From NCBI GenBank assembly GCA_049694275.1, contig JBAVQS010000361.1, forward strand, positions 1 through 10,088: DNA of 10,088 nucleotides, in the 5' to 3' direction. The DNA is from JBAVQS01 sp049694275 (GTDB lineage: Bacteria; Chloroflexota; Anaerolineae; UBA4142; SHND01). Shown in pieces: positions 1 through 6,286 of this stretch; within the stretch, counting starts at the first letter, position 1, and every line of letters begins with the position of its first letter. The position numbers and the translations under genes were made by a program. The notes below the pieces were generated by a model. The model did not search any database and was not told the origin of the DNA. It was given only the letters and a program-made list of their open reading frames with translations.

Positions 1-2
1 CC

Positions 3-875
3 AAGCACCAGGCGATGATCCTATGGGGCGGATGGTTACTGATTGGCGCGGCGTTCTTTAGCGTCGCCGGCTTTTTTCACCCGTACTATCTCTCGACGCT
101 GGCGCCGGCGCTCGCCGCCGTGGTCGGTATCGCGGCTATAGAATTATGGCGCCTGCGCGAAAAACATCCTTGGTTGGGATTGGGCCTGATCGCGCTGTCG
201 ACCGGCGGCGCGCTGGGGTTCGAAATCGCCAATGCGGCCGCGTTTGTCAATGCGCCCTGGTGGACCGTGCTGGCCGTCGGCCTCTACCTGATCGGCGTGG
301 TCTTGTTGATCCCGCTGGACCGCAAACTGGAACGGGTCGCCATGTTTGGCCTTGCCTGCATCATCGCCGCGCTCTTGCTTACGCCGGGCATCTGGTCGGG
401 CCTGACGACGCTCAACTCGAACGGGAATGACATGCTGCCGGCCGCCTATGATGCACAATCGACCGGACAGCCCAACCAGACCAGCCTCCAACTGAACCAG
501 TCGCTGCTGGCGTACCTGCAGGCGAACACGCAAGGGATGAAATACCTGATGGCCGTGCCGAGCTCGCACGACGGTTCGGACTATGTGCTGGCGACCGGGC
601 GCGGGGTGCTTTACCTCGGCGGGTTCAACGGTCAGGATCAGGTGGAAACGAGCGCGAGCCTGGCCAAGCTCGTCGCCAACGGCGACCTCCGCTATGTCTA
701 CTGGACGAACGGCGGGGGCGGGCCCGGCGGACCGGGGAATGGCAACAGCCAGTCGGACATCTCGAACTGGTTGACAACGTCCTGCAAGGTGGTGCAAGGC
801 GTGACCACAAGCACAAGCGGGTTCAATCGTGGACCTGGCGGCGGGCAGGGAACGCTGTACGATTGTGTGGGATGA
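3..875 (+). CDS. Membrane glycosyltransferase, family 39 / YkcA-YkcB-like, C-terminal part (5' end outside window)
   Basis: This is the C-terminal part of a polytopic membrane glycosyltransferase. The reading frame is open from the left edge, so the gene starts outside the window; the ATG at position 15 is internal. The visible part begins with a hydrophobic segment and the sequence FFHPYYLSTLAPALAA, a motif typical of bacterial family 39 (ArnT/PMT-like) glycosyltransferases that use polyprenyl-phosphate sugars. Three more hydrophobic stretches follow. A soluble extracytoplasmic tail then carries VLATGRGVLYLGGFNGQDQ and a low-complexity Gly/Pro/Asn stretch. The GGFxGxD segment followed by LAKLVANGDLRYVYW resembles the C-terminal domain of YkcA/YkcB-type putative mannosyltransferases. 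Known family role: transfer of a sugar from a lipid carrier to an envelope acceptor. The acceptor here cannot be named. The stop codon overlaps the first base of the palindrome at 875. Confidence 0.8.
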   Translation, partial: KHQAMILWGGWLLIGAAFFSVAGFFHPYYLSTLAPALAAVVGIAAIELWRLREKHPWLGLGLIALSTGGALGFEIANAAAFVNAPWWTVLAVGLYLIGVVLLIPLDRKLERVAMFGLACIIAALLLTPGIWSGLTTLNSNGNDMLPAAYDAQSTGQPNQTSLQLNQSLLAYLQANTQGMKYLMAVPSSHDGSDYVLATGRGVLYLGGFNGQDQVETSASLAKLVANGDLRYVYWTNGGGGPGGPGNGNSQSDISNWLTTSCKVVQGVTTSTSGFNRGPGGGQGTLYDCVG

Positions 876-905
876 GTAGGGGCAGGTTTCAAACCTGCCC
901 CTACT
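875..905. repeat. Perfect intergenic palindrome, 15-bp arms around one central base
   Basis: The left arm AGTAGGGGCAGGTTT (875-889) is exactly reverse-complementary to AAACCTGCCCCTACT (891-905), with C890 in the centre. It begins on the last base of the glycosyltransferase stop codon and lies in the gap before comM. It resembles the GTAGGGGC...GCCCCTAC palindromes that recur between genes in many GC-rich genomes, including Chloroflexota (from memory, not searched). It could act as an RNA hairpin that ends or protects the upstream transcript. No T-run follows, so it is not a standard intrinsic terminator. Confidence 0.8.
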
Positions 906-982
906 CCATAGAGTACTCCCCGCAACTTGCGCCAGGGTCGGAACCGCATATACTGACCTTAATTCAAAACGAGGTTCGCCTG

Positions 983-2521
983 ATGCTCTCCAAAATCAAC
1001 TCTTGCGCCGTCATCGGCCTTGACGGTGAGCTGGTCAGTGTCGAAGTCGATATTGCCAACGGTGCGCCCCTCTTTCTCATCGTGGGCCTTCCCGATGCCG
1101 CGGTGCAGGAATCGCGCGAGCGAGTTCGCGCCGCCATCAAGAACTCGGGCCTCACCTTTCCCCTCAAGCGTGTCACCGTCAACCTCGCGCCCGCCGACCT
1201 GCGCAAAGAGGGACCGGCGTATGATCTCCCCATCGCCGTGGGCCTCCTTGCCGCTTCCGAACAACTGGGTGTAGACCTCTCCGAGGTGCTGGTCATTGGC
1301 GAGCTCTCGCTCGATGGGAGTGTGCGGCATACAAATGGCGTGCTCCCCATGGCCATGCTCGCCCAGGCGCGCGGCATCAAATCCATTTTTGTGCCGGCGA
1401 TCGATGCCCCTGAAGCGGCTCTCCTCCCCGATCTCGACGTCATTCCCATCGAATCGCTCTGGGCCCTCTATGCTCACCTGAACGGCATGCAGCCGATTCC
1501 GCCATTCAAGCACGCGGCCGATTTCGATACCGACTCCGTCGGGATCTATGCGACCAATTTTGCAGAAATTCGAGGACAGGAGCACGTCAAACGCGCCCTC
1601 GAAGTCGCCGCCGCAGGACAGCACAACGTCATCATGACTGGCCCTCCCGGCGCGGGGAAAACTTTACTCGCGCGTTCCCTCCCCTCAGTCCTGCCGCGCC
1701 TGGATCTACAGGAAGCGCTGGAAATCACGCGCATCTATTCGGTGAGCGACATGCTGCCAACGGACTCGCCGCTTGTGCGCCTTCGCCCTTTCCGTGCGCC
1801 GCACCACACCATCTCGTATGCCGGGCTGGTCGGTGGGGGACGGTGGCCTCGGCCGGGCGAGATTTCGCTGGCGCATCGCGGGGTGTTATTTCTGGACGAG
1901 CTGCCCGAATTTGACGGACGCGCGCTCGAAATCCTGCGCCAGCCCCTGGAAGACCATGCCGTGACCATTGCCCGCGCGAGCGGCTCACTCGCGTTTCCCG
2001 CCAATTTCATGCTCGTCGCGGCTATGAACCCTTGTCCCTGCGGTTACTATGGTGACCCCGTCAAAGAGTGCACCTGTTCCAGCACTCAGGTCGCCCGCTA
2101 TCAAAAGCGCATCTCCGGGCCCTTGCTCGACCGCATCGACATTCACATCACGGTCCCGCGTGTCGATTACGAAAAGCTCTCCGGCAACCGGCTGGGCGAG
2201 ACGTCGGAGGCGATCCGCGCTCGCGTGGAAAAGGCGCGCGAGCGCCAGCGCCGGCGGTTTGCGGGGACGGGGACGAACGGCCGGCCGCCCCTCCAGGTGA
2301 ATGCCGACATGGGGCCGGCGGAGGTACGCCAATTTTGCGAGCTGGACGAGGGCGGTCGCAGCCTCATCAAGACCGCGATGAAGCAGATGAACCTGAGCGC
2401 GCGGGCGTATCACCGCATTTTGAAACTCTCGCGGACGATTGCGGACCTGGCGGATTCGGACAAGATCGAGACCGCGCATCTGGCGGAGGCGATTCAGTAC
2501 CGGCCGAGAGAACAGAACTGA
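983..2521 (+). CDS. comM: ComM/YifB family Mg-chelatase-like AAA+ ATPase
   Basis: 512-residue AAA+ protein of the YifB/ComM family, a full-length member. In naturally transformable bacteria ComM is a hexameric branch-migration helicase that extends incoming single-stranded DNA into the chromosome during recombination; the role in this host is inferred. The N-terminal domain starts MLSKINSCAVIGLDGE, the usual family start, and has the lon-protease-like fold of this family. The Walker A motif GPPGAGKT is at residues 220-227, Walker B LFLDE at 302-306, and NPCPCGYYG with further Cys at 363 and 365 forms the conserved cysteine region after the ATPase core. The C-terminal part (QMNLSARAYHRILKLSRTIADL) is the Mg-chelatase C-terminal helical domain. 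The ATG at 983 is chosen because GAGG sits at 971-974, 8 bases upstream. The frame is open back to 863, but that part translates the palindrome and is not family-like. A terminator follows at 2537. Confidence 0.95.
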   Translation: MLSKINSCAVIGLDGELVSVEVDIANGAPLFLIVGLPDAAVQESRERVRAAIKNSGLTFPLKRVTVNLAPADLRKEGPAYDLPIAVGLLAASEQLGVDLSEVLVIGELSLDGSVRHTNGVLPMAMLAQARGIKSIFVPAIDAPEAALLPDLDVIPIESLWALYAHLNGMQPIPPFKHAADFDTDSVGIYATNFAEIRGQEHVKRALEVAAAGQHNVIMTGPPGAGKTLLARSLPSVLPRLDLQEALEITRIYSVSDMLPTDSPLVRLRPFRAPHHTISYAGLVGGGRWPRPGEISLAHRGVLFLDELPEFDGRALEILRQPLEDHAVTIARASGSLAFPANFMLVAAMNPCPCGYYGDPVKECTCSSTQVARYQKRISGPLLDRIDIHITVPRVDYEKLSGNRLGETSEAIRARVEKARERQRRRFAGTGTNGRPPLQVNADMGPAEVRQFCELDEGGRSLIKTAMKQMNLSARAYHRILKLSRTIADLADSDKIETAHLAEAIQYRPREQN

Positions 2522-2536
2522 ACTGAAACGAACGCC

Positions 2537-2570
2537 AAGGCGTCCAATATTGCGACGCCTTTCCCTTTTC
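2537..2570 (+). terminator. Intrinsic terminator after comM
   Basis: AAGGCGTC (2537-2544) pairs perfectly with GACGCCTT (2554-2561) across a 9-base loop. A T-rich tail TTCCCTTTTC (2561-2570) follows. It starts 15 bases after the comM stop and marks the edge between the GC-rich host genes and the lower-GC cassette. Confidence 0.8.
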
Positions 2571-2623
2571 GATTTGGCTTGAAATTTATTTGTCCTTGTC
2601 ACAGCGAATGGAGGTCGGCACTG

Positions 2624-3203
2624 ATGGAGAGAGTGATGCAGTTGCGCAGGTCAAACAGTACGATCTTGTGGGCCTTTCCCGCGTTCACGTTCAGCTATAT
2701 CATCTTTCTGAGCAATCTCAACGCACTGAGCAATGTCTTGAGCGTTCCTATTCGCCAGAATTCAATCTTTATTCAGGCAAACGACACCTTGTTGGCTATA
2801 TCCAATATTCAAGAAATAGCGCTGATAGCTGCGATGCTTTTGGTCTCTGTGGCACTGGTTTTCCAGGCAGGCGCTTCTATGCATCGGTATCTCATATGTG
2901 CCGCTTGGGTGCGTGATGATTCTGATGACGGCACTCCTTTTTTCCTGGCAGTGTGTCTTGCACCTGGCTCATGGCAACGCTTGCTCCAGCCCCTCTTCTT
3001 TTATTGGCTGGGGAGAACTGTTCTCTATGACGTTGGTTGCGAGTATGCTGGTTGCGTCCTTCGTTGCCACCTCAACTCAACTCGCCTCTTGGTCACGAAT
3101 GGATGCACTCAATGCTCCGTATACATTTACTTTACTTGGTCGGACTCCTACCGGGTATACTAACCGAGTTAGTCTCTATGCTCTAGCTGTTCAATCGGCT
3201 TAA
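2624..3203 (+). pseudogene. Frameshifted hydrophobic membrane protein, possibly an ABC-2-type permease relic
   Basis: A GGAGG at 2610-2614 lies 9 bases before the ATG at 2624, so translation probably once began here. The first frame (to about 2885) gives a short basic N-terminus and two hydrophobic segments, around TILWAFPAFTFSYIIFL and IALIAAMLLVSVALVFQ. After that the same frame, which runs on to a stop at 3163, turns into polar, Asp/Cys/Arg-rich sequence unlike a membrane protein. The +1 frame, open past 2883 to 3203, continues with two further hydrophobic segments, around VMILMTALLFSWQCVL and FSMTLVASMLVASFVA. The simplest reading is one four-helix (or larger, now truncated) membrane protein broken by a one-base insertion or two-base deletion near 2870-2910. 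Its 3' end runs into the end of the opposing radical SAM gene. The topology recalls exporter or immunity permeases found near peptide biosynthesis genes, but no motif proves the family. It could instead be a short intact protein of 179 residues. Confidence 0.5.
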
Positions 3204-4149
3204 ATTCGTCGGATCCGTAGTGATCCACATATTCTATCCAAGGTCCCTCGCAAAGCGAGTCGAAGAGGCACTGGCAACACCTATTGGACTTCCACTTCAT
3301 GTCTTTGCGTATAGTTCCCCAATCCAGCACGGAAGCGTCAAACTGGCGTTCCTCAAATACTCTATCTGTTGGAGTCCTTCTTTGTGAAATGACATCAGTA
3401 CTGCGTCCCCAGAATTGAGGAGAGCTGGGACAGATGCACAGAGGAATAGCTTCGAAGTCTACCCAAAACCCAACGCGATCGCTATGTTCAGCAATGCTCT
3501 GAATTGAAGCTTTAATGGCGCTATATCTCGGCACTACTTCATGAAAGCGTGGGACTGTAAAGCCCGGAGCATGCGGAAATGCGAGTGAAGCTTGGTTTAC
3601 TCCCAACTCCTCAACGAACTGCACAGTGCTAAACAGGTATTCAACATTTAGCTTCGAAATGACGATCTTGGCTATTATCTGTTTACCGATCTTGCGCAAG
3701 TTCTGCACTGCACATATCGTCTGTTCGTAACTACCCTTTCTTCCTGTTATGGCATCATGAATCACTGAGGTGTTAGCGTGGATGGCAATGACAAGGGTTA
3801 GATTCGGTATTTTCTCTAATGCTCTACAATTTTCCATATTGGCGAGCGCTCGCCCATTCGACTGAAGCGTGACTTTCATGCCTTGAGTGGCCGCATGGGA
3901 CACAATTCTTGAAAAGTCGGCCCTAATGGTCACCTCGCCGCCAGTAAGGATAACTGCAGAGCCCTGATGTGCCTTTGCGTTGTCGATGGCCGCAAGCACT
4001 TCATCGGTCGTAAGGTCTATAGGCTGACCCCGTATCTTCATGTCGGTACGTATTGGATCGACGACGCAATGGAGGCATTTGTTGTTACATTTGTACCCTA
4101 CTTTGATATCAAAAGCCCGATCGTCTAATTCGTCGATTTGCAGTATCAC
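3169..4149 (-). CDS. Radical SAM protein A with CX2CX5C auxiliary-cluster C-terminus
   Basis: Radical SAM enzyme of 326 residues from the preferred start. The [4Fe-4S] motif CX3CX2C is C21-NNK-C25-LH-C28. The SAM-binding GGE is at 70-72 (VILTGGE), and HDAITGRKGS lies near 132-140. A cysteine in AIPLC (238) and C291-x2-C294-x5-C300 near the end could hold a second cluster, a shortened SPASM/twitch-like arrangement. The tail W304, Y307, YG and DEF after the last Cys is reminiscent of a known radical SAM subgroup, but I cannot name its reaction. The frame is open to a TTG at 4227, which has no clear ribosome binding site. The GTG at 4149 has GGAG 8 bases upstream and begins just before the family-like FDIKVGYKC, so I prefer it. 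The promoter at 4270-4298 serves this gene. It is divergent from the small-protein/enzyme B unit and shares its architecture with enzyme C. Its role in modifying the same product is an inference. Confidence 0.85.
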   Translation of the reverse strand: MILQIDELDDRAFDIKVGYKCNNKCLHCVVDPIRTDMKIRGQPIDLTTDEVLAAIDNAKAHQGSAVILTGGEVTIRADFSRIVSHAATQGMKVTLQSNGRALANMENCRALEKIPNLTLVIAIHANTSVIHDAITGRKGSYEQTICAVQNLRKIGKQIIAKIVISKLNVEYLFSTVQFVEELGVNQASLAFPHAPGFTVPRFHEVVPRYSAIKASIQSIAEHSDRVGFWVDFEAIPLCICPSSPQFWGRSTDVISQRRTPTDRVFEERQFDASVLDWGTIRKDMKWKSNRCCQCLFDSLCEGPWIEYVDHYGSDEFKPIEQLEHRD

Positions 4150-4157
4150 GGATTGTA

Positions 4158-4161
4158 CTCC
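4158..4161 (-). promoter_or_regulatory. Ribosome binding site GGAG deciding the GTG start of radical SAM protein A
   Basis: On the minus strand GGAG (4161 to 4158) stands 8 bases before the GTG at 4149-4147. The upstream in-frame TTG (4227) is preceded only by ATAAAG. The site therefore favours the 326-residue protein over the 352-residue version. The promoter at 4270-4298 would serve either start. Confidence 0.5.
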
Positions 4162-4269
4162 ATGTGCGCTCAATTGATTTTGGGGGAAACCCGACAGGCT
4201 AGATTTTTTCGGGTTGCACCTTATCAACTTTATAGTCAGTAAAGTGACGACTTGACGGAATCGACAGAA

Positions 4270-4298
4270 ATTATCGCGCTTCGTGTCGTCATAGTCAA
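4270..4298 (-). promoter_or_regulatory. Near-consensus sigma70-type promoter for radical SAM protein A
   Basis: Read on the minus strand, TTGACT (4298-4293) is followed after exactly 17 bases by GATAAT (4275-4270). Each box matches the TTGACA/TATAAT consensus at five of six positions. Transcription would start near 4263, leaving a leader of about 113 bases to the GTG at 4149. A small inverted repeat ACTTTA...TAAAGT (4227-4232/4240-4245) lies just downstream and could be an operator or simply chance. Confidence 0.65.
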
Positions 4299-4344
4299 TT
4301 TCCGGCTTCAGGATACGATGCGGCCAGATCTCTCACTACCGTGC

Positions 4345-4456
4345 CTTGCTATAGATGTTAAGATAATGATTTGGAATCCTGCCTTCAGGAACACCTTGTC
4401 TTCAGGCAGTTTCACTGCGGAGAACTCTAAAAGCAAACCTTAACCACTATAGCAAG
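4345..4456. repeat. Nested inverted-repeat element, 18-nt outer arms (16/18 complementary)
   Basis: CTTGCTATAG (4345-4354) is exactly complementary to CTATAGCAAG (4447-4456). After a two-base mismatch the pairing resumes as GTTAAG (4357-4362) with CTTAAC (4439-4444). Further inside, TTTG (4370-4373) can pair with CAAA (4434-4437), and CTGCCT (4379-4384) with AGGCAG (4404-4409). The whole forms a long stem with an inner hairpin of about 112 nt. There is no T-run on either side, so it is not a terminator, and I see no flanking target duplication. It may be a structured RNA, a small inverted-repeat (MITE-like) remnant or a regulatory element between the divergent units. Confidence 0.55.
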
Positions 4457-4498
4457 CTTTAGGTAGCTCTGACCCCGGACAAGGACTACAATGCGAGT

Positions 4499-4527
4499 TT
4501 GGGTAGGAAGGCAAATAGGTGTAGAAT
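4499..4527 (+). promoter_or_regulatory. Possible promoter for the small protein / enzyme B unit
   Basis: TTGGGT (4499-4504), a 17-base spacer and TAGAAT (4522-4527). The -10 box matches at five of six positions but the -35 at only three. It would give a leader of about 200 bases before the GTG at 4739, containing the orphan ribosome binding site. No better plus-strand candidate was seen closer to the gene. Confidence 0.3.
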
Positions 4528-4650
4528 ATCCATAGTAATCAGAGTGTGCTGTCCGAGGCTGTCAATGCTCGGCAAATATGATGTCTCCCTAGGATCGGTC
4601 TGTAGTTCGGTAGTGCGTCTAGTGTCTCTTTTCTTCCAAGCTCTTTCTTA

Positions 4651-4660
4651 GAAAGGAGGT
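4651..4660 (+). promoter_or_regulatory. Orphan perfect Shine-Dalgarno sequence
   Basis: GAAAGGAGGT is an almost complete complement of the 16S rRNA 3' end, but no ATG, GTG or TTG lies 4-12 bases downstream. The nearest is a TTG at 4675, 14 bases away, opening a 41-codon frame that would overlap the small-protein gene in another frame. The site may belong to a lost or mutated small ORF, a leader peptide with an unusual start, or a ribosome standby site. Confidence 0.35.
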
Positions 4661-4725
4661 ATAAGACTCAAATATTGAGTACCCATAACCTATCCGAATG
4701 CAGAGGGCTGATTTACCAACATAAC

Positions 4726-4732
4726 AAGGAGG
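4726..4732 (+). promoter_or_regulatory. Strong ribosome binding site of the small-protein gene
   Basis: AAGGAGG ends 6 bases before the GTG at 4739, an ideal match and spacing. This is the main evidence that the short GTG-started ORF downstream is translated, since it is too short to be judged by length. Confidence 0.75.
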
Positions 4733-4738
4733 ATAACA

Positions 4739-4933
4739 GTGCTCTCGGAAAAAGAAGTGCAAGATCTCAGGGAAGTGCTATGTGCACAAACGCCTTCTGA
4801 TAAGGGAGGGCGGATTGTCGCTGAAGTTCTAAAAGAGATAGCGGATGGAAGGGATGCAGACCGTCCTGTTGGCTATATCGTAGAACATTCAGCATGGAAA
4901 GATGGCCATCACGTTTGGCCTAGAACGGGCTGA
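4739..4933 (+). CDS. Small protein, candidate radical SAM-modified peptide (RiPP) precursor
   Basis: A 64-residue ORF starting at GTG behind a perfect ribosome binding site. Residues 3-42 are charged and probably helical (SEKEVQDLREVL, RIVAEVLKEIADG), as in many RiPP leader regions. Residues 45-64 are different in character: GYIVEHSAWKDGHHVWPRTG, with Trp53, Trp60, His50, His57, His58 and Tyr46 packed in a short C-terminal tail that would be the core. The only cysteine is Cys15, in the N-terminal half, so Cys-based cross-links in the core are unlikely. Trp, His, Tyr, Lys or Asp are plausible targets. It sits directly upstream of a SPASM radical SAM gene, the usual place of a precursor. I do not recognise the family. 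It has no signal peptide or membrane segment. It could also be a small regulator. That it is a gene is fairly well supported; that it is a precursor is inference from context. Confidence 0.6.
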   Translation: MLSEKEVQDLREVLCAQTPSDKGGRIVAEVLKEIADGRDADRPVGYIVEHSAWKDGHHVWPRTG

Positions 4934-5067
4934 GTTAGAGCACAACTTTCTATCTCCCTTTCGCCAAAATCAGCGAGAGGGAGATGCTTCTCGATTCTTG
5001 GCGGCCTTACTGTTCGCTACTCACTGGAATAATAGCCCAATCCTAGCAGTCATATTTGGAGATTCCA

Positions 5068-6183
5068 ATGCATCACACGCTCATCATGAAAGTTGCTTCA
5101 GCTTGCAATTTGGCTTGCGCTTATTGCTATGATCGAATCAGGCAAAAGCGTTCGCACTCTTATGTTATGAGCAATACCGTTCTTGAACGGTCAATTAGGG
5201 AATACTTGGCAATATCTGATCCAAAGCCACTCTTCATCTGGCATGGAGGCGAACCGCTCCTCGCAGGCAAGGAATTCTTTGAGAAGGTCATTGACCTGCA
5301 GAAGCAATATAAGCATGATGGCCAGGATATCGCGAACGGCATCCAGACTAACGGTTTCTTGCTTGATGAAGAATGGGTGAGCTTTCTTGCACAGAATAAA
5401 TTTGACGTTGGAATCAGCTTAGACGGACCTCAATCAATTCACGACCGAAATAGGCTAACAAATGATGGAGTAGGCTCCTATCAGCAAGTTATGCGGGGAG
5501 TCGAAGAACTCAAGCGCGCTAACGTGAACTTCGGAGTACTGTCCGTTGTCACACGGGACAGTGTTGACCACCCAGACGAAATTTATGACTTCTTCAAGCA
5601 GCATGCGATTAAGAGTTTTGATCTCTTGGCGCTAATGGATAAGACATCAGACCGCGCGATAACCTTGAAAGAGTTTGGTGATTTCATGATCAGGATGTTT
5701 GATCGTTGGATGGAAGACAATGATCCCTCGGTCCATATCCGCTATTTTGATAATCAGTTGCGAGGCATCTTGAGGGGCAAGCCGAGCCTTTGCTATTTTG
5801 CCGGAAAGTGTACCAACTTTATGAGTGTTGACACGGACGGGGACGTATATCCGTGCGATAACCTAGCATCTTTCCAAGAATTGAAATTGGGAAATATCTT
5901 GTTGACAAGCCTTCCGAAGATTTTGTCTTCGGTGCCATATGAGGAGTTCGTGAGTGCAGTCAACGCTCCCAATCCGGAATGTCAGAACTGCGAATTTCTC
6001 GCAGCTTGCCACTCGGGCTGTACGTACGATCGTTACGTGCGGCGTGGGAAGATCAGTGACAAGTCGAGCTACTGTGGTGCGCAAAAGCGGATTTTCAGCC
6101 ATATTCAAGCTCATGTTCGTCAATTGATCGAGAGCCCGACCGAAGGCGTTACAGGCTCAGAAAGTCCTTCAATTCAGAATTAA
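5068..6183 (+). CDS. Radical SAM/SPASM enzyme B (peptide-maturase / anSME-like)
   Basis: A 371-residue radical SAM enzyme with a complete SPASM domain. The SAM cluster motif is C13-NLA-C17-AY-C20, GGE at 60-62 lies in WHGGEPLLAG, and QTNG, VGISLDGP and HDRNRLTNDGVGSY follow, all typical of the anaerobic sulfatase-maturase/peptide-maturase group. The C-terminal cysteines fit the seven-Cys SPASM pattern, which binds two auxiliary [4Fe-4S] clusters: C248, C263 (in GDVYPC), C305-x2-C308-x5-C314-x3-C318 and C336. C242 is an extra nearby Cys. Family members modify ribosomal peptides or proteins by radical chemistry (thioether or carbon-carbon cross-links, or oxidation). The ATG at 5068 is chosen because GGAG at 5058-5061 is 6 bases upstream; an upstream TTG at 5056 would overlap this site. 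It lies 134 bases after the small-protein gene, with no terminator between. The substrate is inferred to be that small protein. It could instead act on a sulfatase, but none is present in the window. Confidence 0.9.
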   Translation: MHHTLIMKVASACNLACAYCYDRIRQKRSHSYVMSNTVLERSIREYLAISDPKPLFIWHGGEPLLAGKEFFEKVIDLQKQYKHDGQDIANGIQTNGFLLDEEWVSFLAQNKFDVGISLDGPQSIHDRNRLTNDGVGSYQQVMRGVEELKRANVNFGVLSVVTRDSVDHPDEIYDFFKQHAIKSFDLLALMDKTSDRAITLKEFGDFMIRMFDRWMEDNDPSVHIRYFDNQLRGILRGKPSLCYFAGKCTNFMSVDTDGDVYPCDNLASFQELKLGNILLTSLPKILSSVPYEEFVSAVNAPNPECQNCEFLAACHSGCTYDRYVRRGKISDKSSYCGAQKRIFSHIQAHVRQLIESPTEGVTGSESPSIQN

Positions 6184-6286
6184 TTGCGAAGCCAAGAGTT
6201 TTCTGGACTATACTTGATGTCTTTCAAATGGTTTTTCGGTCGTGTAGAACAATTTGAAGCGAAACCGGAGAGGTCTTGGAGCACTT

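Larger units (their letters stand above)
4228..4738. other. Long divergent intergenic region (about 510 bases)
   Basis: No convincing protein gene lies here. The longest plus frame (4252-4443) starts at a TTG inside the minus promoter zone, has no ribosome binding site and resembles nothing. What the region does hold is the minus-strand promoter (4270-4298), a nested inverted repeat (4345-4456), a possible plus-strand promoter (4499-4527), an orphan perfect ribosome binding site (4651-4660) and the functional one for the small protein (4726-4732). The length is large for a bacterial divergent spacer and suggests a structured or regulated leader, or remains of lost genes. Confidence 0.6.

Noticed and set aside
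144..797. Long minus-strand frame opposite the glycosyltransferase
   Set aside because: Shadow of a GC-rich gene: Arg/Ala/Gly-rich composition and no recognisable domain, while the plus strand has clear family motifs.
863..982. Upstream extension of the comM frame
   Set aside because: It translates the palindrome and spacer, has no ribosome binding site, and the family start MLSKINSCAVIGLDGE begins at the ATG at 983 behind GAGG.
3159..3173. ACTAAC-CGA-GTTAGT hairpin at the end of radical SAM gene A
   Set aside because: A 6-bp AT-rich stem without a T-run in either direction, too weak to call as a terminator.
4252..4443. 63-codon plus-strand frame in the divergent spacer
   Set aside because: TTG start without a ribosome binding site, overlaps the minus promoter and the nested inverted repeat, no resemblance to any family.
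5914..5932. CCGAAGA-TTTTG-TCTTCGG hairpin
   Set aside because: Lies inside the coding sequence of enzyme B between conserved cysteines, without a T-run. Probably coincidental.
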